Shown: positions 59,376 to 64,000 of the stretch, one piece after another
Numbering within the stretch: the first letter of the stretch is position 1
Layout: each line of letters opens with the position of its first letter
NCBI RefSeq assembly: GCF_040095835.1
Contig: NZ_JBBMFT010000001.1
Span: forward strand, 310,001 to 374,000
Length of the DNA: 64,000 bases
DNA from: Flavonifractor hominis
Lineage (GTDB): Bacteria; Bacillota; Clostridia; Oscillospirales; Oscillospiraceae
Direction of reading: 5' to 3'
Translations under genes and position numbers: made by a program
The notes under the pieces: model-generated
Seen by the model: only the letters and a program-made list of their open reading frames with translations
What the model was told of the DNA's origin: nothing
The model's database searches: none

Positions 59376-60146
59376 ATGTCCATTGCCGAAAAACTGGTCT
59401 ACATCAAAAAGCTGCGGCATATGACCACCGAAGAAATTGCCCAGCGCTCCGGGGTCCCTGTAGGTACACTGAACAAAATTTTCTCCGGGCAAACGAAAAA
59501 CCCGGCCGTTGGTCCGGTGGATAAGATTACCCGGGTGCTCCAGATCCCCATACAATATCTTTTGGATGATGATCTTCCTGTTGAATGCAATATTCCTACC
59601 TGTAAAGAGGATGGATGCATTTTATTCTTATCCAGCCAAGAGGTCCAGTTGCTTACAGAATTTAGAAGTTTAGACGAGCGCTATAAACAATCCGTCCAGT
59701 CTATGATCACTCTGCTGGGTGCTCCGCCCATGCATCTGGCCGGAAGTTTTCCGGTAAGGCGAGCACTTTGCTATGTGTCTGCCGATATGGGCGTTACGGA
59801 TCAATGGACAGATGATCCATGTTTTTTCAGACCTGTGCTGATTCCGGAGACTGACCGCGCTGCTCGAGAAGCTGAGTTTGCTGTCTTGCTCTCCAATGGA
59901 AGTATGGAGCCGCTCTATCCGGCCGGGAGTATCCTGCTCTGTAAACGAACCTACCCACATCCACAGGAATACGGACTGTTTCGGTTTAATCAACAGATTC
60001 TGGTCCGCCGGCTCTGCCGGCGGCGTGGTACTACAAAGCTGGTAGCCCCAAATCTGGATTTCAAAGATATCATCATACACCCGGACGATACTTTAGAGTA
60101 TCTTGGAACGGTAATCGGATGTGCACGCAGCTGCCGACTGGAATAA
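59376..60146 (+). CDS. XRE-type repressor with S24 (LexA/CI-like) C-terminal domain, catalytic lysine replaced
   Basis: 256 residues. The N-terminal HTH (EKLVYIKKLRHMTTEEIAQRSGVPVGTLNKIFSGQTKNP, residues 5-43) resembles XRE/CI repressors. A linker precedes the S24 fold from about residue 150, with the nucleophile motif SNGSMEPLYPAGS (Ser176). At the position of the general-base lysine (LexA VKRL) the sequence is LVRRL, with Arg211. It may therefore be unable to self-cleave, as in S24 regulators that respond by other means. It is a possible phage-derived or stress regulator. The ribosome site is GGGAGGG. Confidence 0.82.
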   Translation: MSIAEKLVYIKKLRHMTTEEIAQRSGVPVGTLNKIFSGQTKNPAVGPVDKITRVLQIPIQYLLDDDLPVECNIPTCKEDGCILFLSSQEVQLLTEFRSLDERYKQSVQSMITLLGAPPMHLAGSFPVRRALCYVSADMGVTDQWTDDPCFFRPVLIPETDRAAREAEFAVLLSNGSMEPLYPAGSILLCKRTYPHPQEYGLFRFNQQILVRRLCRRRGTTKLVAPNLDFKDIIIHPDDTLEYLGTVIGCARSCRLE

Positions 60147-60161
60147 TATTCCGTCGGCAGC
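60130..60161 (+). terminator. Hairpin at the end of the S24-type regulator gene
   Basis: GCTGCCGAC-GGAAT (60130-60144, one bulged T) pairs with ATTCC-GTCGGCAGC (60148-60161) around a 3-nt loop. Only GTTGTTT follows, so termination may be weak. The remaining interval to 60369 is AT-rich and holds no supported gene. Confidence 0.6.
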
Positions 60162-60369
60162 GTTGTTTAAAACGAATTGTAAGGAATGAAATCCTGCATT
60201 TTTTCTCCTGAGCAAAATTCATTTTGTTTATTTGTACAGATGCTTTTTTCTTCATTATATATATGTTAATTTACATATTGCTAAAAAATTTAAAATTTAT
60301 TTCATGGCCAACCTCTTTCAAAAATGCAAGTTGAAAGTTTGTATCACTCAAATTTTGCGTTTTACCTTG

Positions 60370-60398
60370 TTGACAAAGCAATGGTGCACTAGTATAAT
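60370..60398 (+). promoter_or_regulatory. Consensus sigma-A promoter of the DUF4914 gene
   Basis: Perfect -35 TTGACA (60370-60375), 17 bp spacer and perfect -10 TATAAT (60393-60398). It predicts high expression and a C-rich untranslated leader of about 120 nt (60405-60527). Confidence 0.9.
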
Positions 60399-60527
60399 AA
60401 CTATCACATCGCCCACGGGTACGCACCTGCTCCGGCAGCCGTGTTCAGGCCGCACAGCCCGCCCATGCAGTTCGCTGCTGACGGTGGACAGGCGGAACGA
60501 TAATGCATGAGAAAGAGAGGCCCGGCC

Positions 60528-62402
60528 ATGAACGTACTATTTGAAAAATTTTCCCTGCCGAAGGAAGTGGAGGCTGTCATTTATAACAGCCCCAGTGTTA
60601 TCATTCCGGAAAGCAAAGAAGTCCTGTTTGAACTGATTTTCGGCAACGAATATACCGATCGCATCGAAGTTCAATATGAGATCAATGGTAAGATTATTAA
60701 AGAAGCGGACGTAGTCCGTTGTAAAAATGGTGCTGCAGTTAATTTCCCGGAAGATTATATGCGGCGCAGAGATCCTGACAGTATGCGTATTGCCGACGAC
60801 CTGCCCACGGACAAGCCCCGGTTCCAGGATGTTTACGGCTATCCCTTTGACGACCTGCGCACGGAGACCCTCCGTTGGCTCACTCGTCAGGAACTGATCC
60901 TGGTGCCGTTCAAGGCCGGTGGATACCAGTATGGCTATGATTCGGTGCTTCTGTGCCCCAGGAACGCTGCATTCTTTGCATTTGCCCTGTCCCAGTTGCA
61001 GGCATTTGTAGAGGTCAAGCATATCAATCACTTCACCCCCCGTTCTGTGATTTATGTGGCCCCCCCCTTCCGCCACACTCATTTTGATGGCAAACAGGTA
61101 TGTGTACACCTGCGCAATCCTGACCTGCACGAGATCTTCGCCTACAATCTTTATCCCGGCCCCTCCGCCAAGAAGGGTATCTATAGTGTGCTGCTGGATA
61201 TTGGTGAGCAGGAAGGGTGGGTAACGGCACATGCCTCCTCTGCCCGTATTATCACGCCTTATGAAAATGAGATTGTTATGATGCACGAAGGTGCGTCCGG
61301 CGGCGGTAAAAGTGAGCTGCTTCAGGATGTACAGCGTGCCGGAGACGGCCGTGTTCTGTTGGGCGTGAACGCCCAGACCCATGAAGAACGCTACATCAGC
61401 ATGAGTGACACCTGTACCATTGAACCTGTTACCGACGATATGGCAATCTGCCATCCCTCGTTCCAGCGCAACAACGGCAAGCTTGCTCTGGCGGATGGTG
61501 AAGATGGCTGGTTTGTCCGGGTTGACGGTATTACAGAATATGGGTGCGATCCGATGTATGAGAAGATCGCGATCCACTCCAAAGAGCCGCTGCTGTTTTT
61601 GAATCTTCAGGGTGTACCTCGGGCCACCTGCTTGCCCTGGGAGCATACCCCGGACTCTAACGGCAAGCCCTGCCCCAACCCCCGCGTGATCATCCCGCGC
61701 CGGATGATCCATGATATTGTTTGGTCCTCTGTCGATGTGGATGTACGCAGCTTTGGTGTGCGTATGCCGCCCAATTCTGCCGAGCATCCCACCTACGGTA
61801 TCATGGGATTGATGCATATCGTTCCCCCTGCTGTGGCTTGGCTGTGGCGCCTGGTGGCTCCCCGCGGATATAAAAACCCCAGCATTACTGGCGGCGGAGC
61901 GCTGGCCAGCGAAGGTGTCGGTTCGTTCTGGCCGTTCGCCACCGGTAAGCGGGTTCAGCATGCCAATCTCCTGCTGGAGCAGATCATTAACTGCCCCGCT
62001 ACCCGTTATGTCCTGATTCCCAACCAGTACATCGGTGTGTGGAAGGTCGGTTTTGCCGCAGAGTGGATCGCCCGGGAATATCTGGCCCGCCGCGGCGGTG
62101 TAAACATGAAGAAGGATCGCCTGGTCCCCGCACGGTGTCCCCTGGTGGGCTATGCCCTGAAGGAGATGAAGGTGGACGGCCAGCATATCTCCCATGAGTT
62201 CCTCCAGCCCGAGACCCAGGATACCCTGGGAATCAAAGGTTACGATGCTGGCGCACAGATCCTTTACGATTTCTTTGCCAAGGAGCTGTCTGTCTATGAT
62301 GTGGAGGAGCTTCATCCTGTGGGTAAGCAGATCCTGGAGTGCTTTAAGCGCAATGGTTCTGTCGAGGAGTACTGCAACATTATCCCTCTGGGCCTGGAAT
62401 AA
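60528..62402 (+). CDS. DUF4914 family P-loop protein
   Basis: 624 residues from ATG 60528, behind GAGAGG; an ATG at 60507 is less well placed. The middle carries a P-loop, HEGASGGGKSELL (GxSGxGKS, Lys261), like that of HPr-kinase/PEPCK-type nucleotide enzymes. Other conserved-looking blocks are FRHTHFDGKQVCVH, RNPDLHEIFAYNLYPGPSAKKGIYSVLLD, PRVIIPRRMIHDIVW, and ALKEMKVDGQHISHEFL. The family occurs in anaerobic gut bacteria and has no established function. The consensus promoter and near-optimal codons suggest an abundant protein. A PEPCK-like or kinase activity is conceivable but inferred only from the P-loop. Confidence 0.8.
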   Translation: MNVLFEKFSLPKEVEAVIYNSPSVIIPESKEVLFELIFGNEYTDRIEVQYEINGKIIKEADVVRCKNGAAVNFPEDYMRRRDPDSMRIADDLPTDKPRFQDVYGYPFDDLRTETLRWLTRQELILVPFKAGGYQYGYDSVLLCPRNAAFFAFALSQLQAFVEVKHINHFTPRSVIYVAPPFRHTHFDGKQVCVHLRNPDLHEIFAYNLYPGPSAKKGIYSVLLDIGEQEGWVTAHASSARIITPYENEIVMMHEGASGGGKSELLQDVQRAGDGRVLLGVNAQTHEERYISMSDTCTIEPVTDDMAICHPSFQRNNGKLALADGEDGWFVRVDGITEYGCDPMYEKIAIHSKEPLLFLNLQGVPRATCLPWEHTPDSNGKPCPNPRVIIPRRMIHDIVWSSVDVDVRSFGVRMPPNSAEHPTYGIMGLMHIVPPAVAWLWRLVAPRGYKNPSITGGGALASEGVGSFWPFATGKRVQHANLLLEQIINCPATRYVLIPNQYIGVWKVGFAAEWIAREYLARRGGVNMKKDRLVPARCPLVGYALKEMKVDGQHISHEFLQPETQDTLGIKGYDAGAQILYDFFAKELSVYDVEELHPVGKQILECFKRNGSVEEYCNIIPLGLE

Positions 62403-62419
62403 TTGATCCAGTAACGGAA

Positions 62420-62448
62420 TTGACAGGAACGTCCCTTTTTGGTATACT
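62420..62448 (+). promoter_or_regulatory. Strong promoter in front of the leader RNA and peptide-transporter gene
   Basis: Perfect -35 TTGACA (62420-62425), 17 bp spacer, -10 TATACT (62443-62448), starting 18 bp after the DUF4914 stop. Transcription should begin near 62455. Confidence 0.85.
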
Positions 62449-62454
62449 GAGTCA

Positions 62455-62569
62455 GAATTGCTGAAGCAATTTATGGAAGGCCGAAGCCTTTTCCTCTACT
62501 TCCCTGCACATTTTAAACAGGTGGACCGAAGTTCACCATGTGCGCTTAGCGCACATGGTGAACTTTTTT
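62455..62569 (+). ncRNA. Structured leader RNA with mutually exclusive antiterminator and terminator
   Basis: Predicted transcript between the promoter at 62420-62448 and the substrate-binding-protein gene. Hairpins in order are AATTGC-TGAA-GCAATT (62456-62471), AAGGC-CGAA-GCCTT (62477-62490) and GGTGGAC-CGAA-GTTCACC (62520-62537). Last is a 17 bp terminator stem (62529-62545 with 62549-62565) followed by T6. The third hairpin and the terminator share 62531-62537, so only one can form. This is attenuator or riboswitch logic, although a free-standing ~115-nt small RNA is an alternative. Confidence 0.55.
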
Positions 62570-62602
62570 GTCTACATTACCTCATTTGTTTAAGGAGACC
62601 CC

Positions 62603-64000
62603 ATGAAACGACATTTTCTTACTCCGGCCGCCATGCTTTTATCGGCCACACTTGTATTTGGCGCTCTTTCCGGGTGCGCTGTACCCACTGCTTCCGACAC
62701 ACCGCAGGCTGCAACACCTTACACGGTGGAAGCCCTCCGCCTAGAGGGCGGTACAGATTATGGTGCCCCAAACCCCTATCTGCACAATTCCCGCGGTCCC
62801 GGTACTGCTAAGATGCGCCTGGTGTACGGGAGTTTGCTGGAAAAAGACGAACAGGGCGACGTGCCATGGCTGGCACAGTCCTGGTCGATTGACGGAAATG
62901 ATTATACCTTTACACTTTTTGAAAATGCAAGCTTCCAGGATGAAACGCCTCTCACGGCGGAAGATGTTGCCTTTACGTTGGATTATTATAAGGAGTATCC
63001 TCCTGTCTCCAATTCTCTTGGCACTGGCTCAGACTATCTGGTGGACCACTATACCGTGACAGATGAACACACCATCACCATTACGGTGTCCGAGGCTACG
63101 GCGGACACACTGTCCAGCTTGGGCAGCTTTGTGATCCTTCCCAAACACATCTGGGAAAATGTGGACGATCCCTATTCTTACACCGGCGATGGTTACCTGG
63201 TGGGCAGCGGAGCGTATACATGCACAGCGTACGATGGAGCGACCGGCAGCTATGAATTTACCGCCTATGACGGCTGGTGCAACGGCACACAGGCCACCGA
63301 GCGGATCCAGTTTGTGCCGGTCAGCGACCCGTTGCTGGCCTTTGACCGGGGCGAGATCGATATCACCTCCCTGCCTGTGGATCTCATGGACACCTATACC
63401 AGCGATCCCACCATCGCTCTGGTGGAGAAGGCCAACGATTATGGCTATAAGATGCTCATCAACTATGAGCGCTGCCCGGATTTTCTGGATCTGACCCTGC
63501 GTCAGGCCGTTTATGCCGCCCTGGACCGGCAGAGCGTGGTAGACAATGTCTTCCGCGGAGCCGGAACCGTGGGCAGCGCGGGCTATGTTCCCTCCGGGAG
63601 CCTGTTCTACAACGACCAGGTGGTCCAGTATCCCTATGACCCGGAGGCGGCCAAAGCCGTACTGGGTGGCAAGGGATATTCTGTAACCCTTCTGTGCAGT
63701 GACAGCGGGGACGATCTGGCGGTAGCGGAGATTCTGAAAAATGGCCTTACCGCCGCCGGTGTGGAGGTCACGGTTCAGGCGCTGGACTCCGCTTCCCGGG
63801 ATGCCAAAGTCAATGAGGGGGACTATGAATTTGCCCTGGTGGGCAACGGCGGCTGGGGCAACAATCCGCCGACTTATATGCGTACTCTCTTTTCCGACAA
63901 GGCCAAGTTTACCGGGACAAGCCCCCATTATATGGGCGCCATCGGCTATACCAATGATGAGATGACCGCTCTGGCCGAAGCACAGATGTATGAAACGGAT
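62603..64000 (+). CDS. Peptide/nickel ABC-transporter substrate-binding lipoprotein, C-terminus beyond the window
   Basis: Family 5 solute-binding protein (Dpp/Opp type) that delivers peptides or similar ligands to an ABC importer. The start is ATG 62603 behind AAGGAG. It has a lipoprotein signal peptide ending LSGC, with lipidated Cys near residue 26. The family sequence begins at MRLVYGSLLEKDEQGDVPWLAQSW and includes YTFTLFENASFQDETPLTAEDVAFTLDYY, GSGAYTCTAYDG and LRQAVYAALDRQSVVDNVFRG. About 466 residues are visible and the right edge cuts the end. Permease and ATPase genes presumably follow outside. Confidence 0.93.
   Translation, partial: MKRHFLTPAAMLLSATLVFGALSGCAVPTASDTPQAATPYTVEALRLEGGTDYGAPNPYLHNSRGPGTAKMRLVYGSLLEKDEQGDVPWLAQSWSIDGNDYTFTLFENASFQDETPLTAEDVAFTLDYYKEYPPVSNSLGTGSDYLVDHYTVTDEHTITITVSEATADTLSSLGSFVILPKHIWENVDDPYSYTGDGYLVGSGAYTCTAYDGATGSYEFTAYDGWCNGTQATERIQFVPVSDPLLAFDRGEIDITSLPVDLMDTYTSDPTIALVEKANDYGYKMLINYERCPDFLDLTLRQAVYAALDRQSVVDNVFRGAGTVGSAGYVPSGSLFYNDQVVQYPYDPEAAKAVLGGKGYSVTLLCSDSGDDLAVAEILKNGLTAAGVEVTVQALDSASRDAKVNEGDYEFALVGNGGWGNNPPTYMRTLFSDKAKFTGTSPHYMGAIGYTNDEMTALAEAQMYETD

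Noticed and set aside
60537..62315. 592-codon open frame antisense to the DUF4914 gene
   Set aside because: Same codon-bias artefact; the plus-strand frame has promoter, ribosome site and a P-loop.
1..64000. CRISPR array or cas genes
   Set aside because: No regularly spaced repeats or Cas-like proteins are apparent.

Overview
This window looks like a chromosomal segment of an endospore-forming, Gram-positive clostridium. Its base composition is roughly balanced (estimated by eye), its genes have strong Shine-Dalgarno sites, and several genes belong to sporulation or germination families: a SpoIVFA/SpoIVFB-like pair, SpoIID, SpoIIIE with TepA, YpeB, a DUF421/DUF4363 pair and an RsgI-like anti-sigma factor. 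Gene content (DUF4914, DUF6514, TIGR03960/DUF2344 radical-SAM pair, asd-dapA-dapB) resembles Oscillospiraceae (Oscillibacter/Flavonifractor-like). That genus-level placement is inference.

Layout. 1-6142 (minus): thrC (cut by the edge), M19 dipeptidase, yraN, rnhB and rbgA in one operon, then rplS with its own promoter and leader, then the spoIVFA/spoIVFB-like pair. 6256-6433 (plus): tRNA-Pro(CGG) with a consensus promoter and terminator. 6.5-13.9 kb: an accessory island between tRNA-Pro and queA. It carries a phage MuF-type toxin tip with an adjacent putative immunity gene (plus strand). On the minus strand it carries a series of decayed Rhs/YD-repeat C-terminal tips alternating with mostly intact small genes that look like immunity genes. 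No full-length Rhs gene is present. 13.9-16.7 kb: queA and spoIID (minus). 16.7-19.7 kb: asd-dapA-dapB (plus), the shared aspartate-to-diaminopimelate steps, which complement thrC at the left end. 19.7-26.2 kb: coaX, a YfcE-type phosphodiesterase, three small uncharacterised plus-strand genes, a LolA-like membrane-anchored protein, wecB, a tagO/wecA-type transferase and trpS. 26.3-29.3 kb: gltX (divergent from trpS) and ypeB.

29.3-46.3 kb (minus): GNAT, spoIIIE, tepA, a diguanylate cyclase, M18 aminopeptidase and coaE; an ECF sigma/anti-sigma operon headed by a tiny secreted D-x-D-G-D-G protein; tsaC, two small genes, prfA, a YdcF-like gene, an ABC-F ATPase, murF and ddl. 46.5-52.2 kb: a small plus-strand gene, carA-carB and a metallophosphoesterase. 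52.2-55.0 kb (plus): DUF421-DUF4363 behind a possible sigma-G promoter, an FlK-like thioesterase and an HdeD-like membrane protein, with an AlbA_2-domain gene on the minus strand between them. 55.0-59.1 kb (minus): DUF2344/radical-SAM pair, an ArsB/NhaD-type permease and DUF6514. 59.4-64.0 kb (plus): an S24-type regulator lacking the usual lysine, a DUF4914 P-loop protein behind a consensus promoter, then a structured leader RNA with mutually exclusive hairpins in front of a peptide ABC-transporter lipoprotein that runs off the right edge.

The signals most worth following up are the toxin/immunity island and the attenuator-like leader at 62455-62569. Next are the non-canonical start context of queA, the shared -35 region of trpS and gltX, and the substituted catalytic lysine in the S24 regulator.
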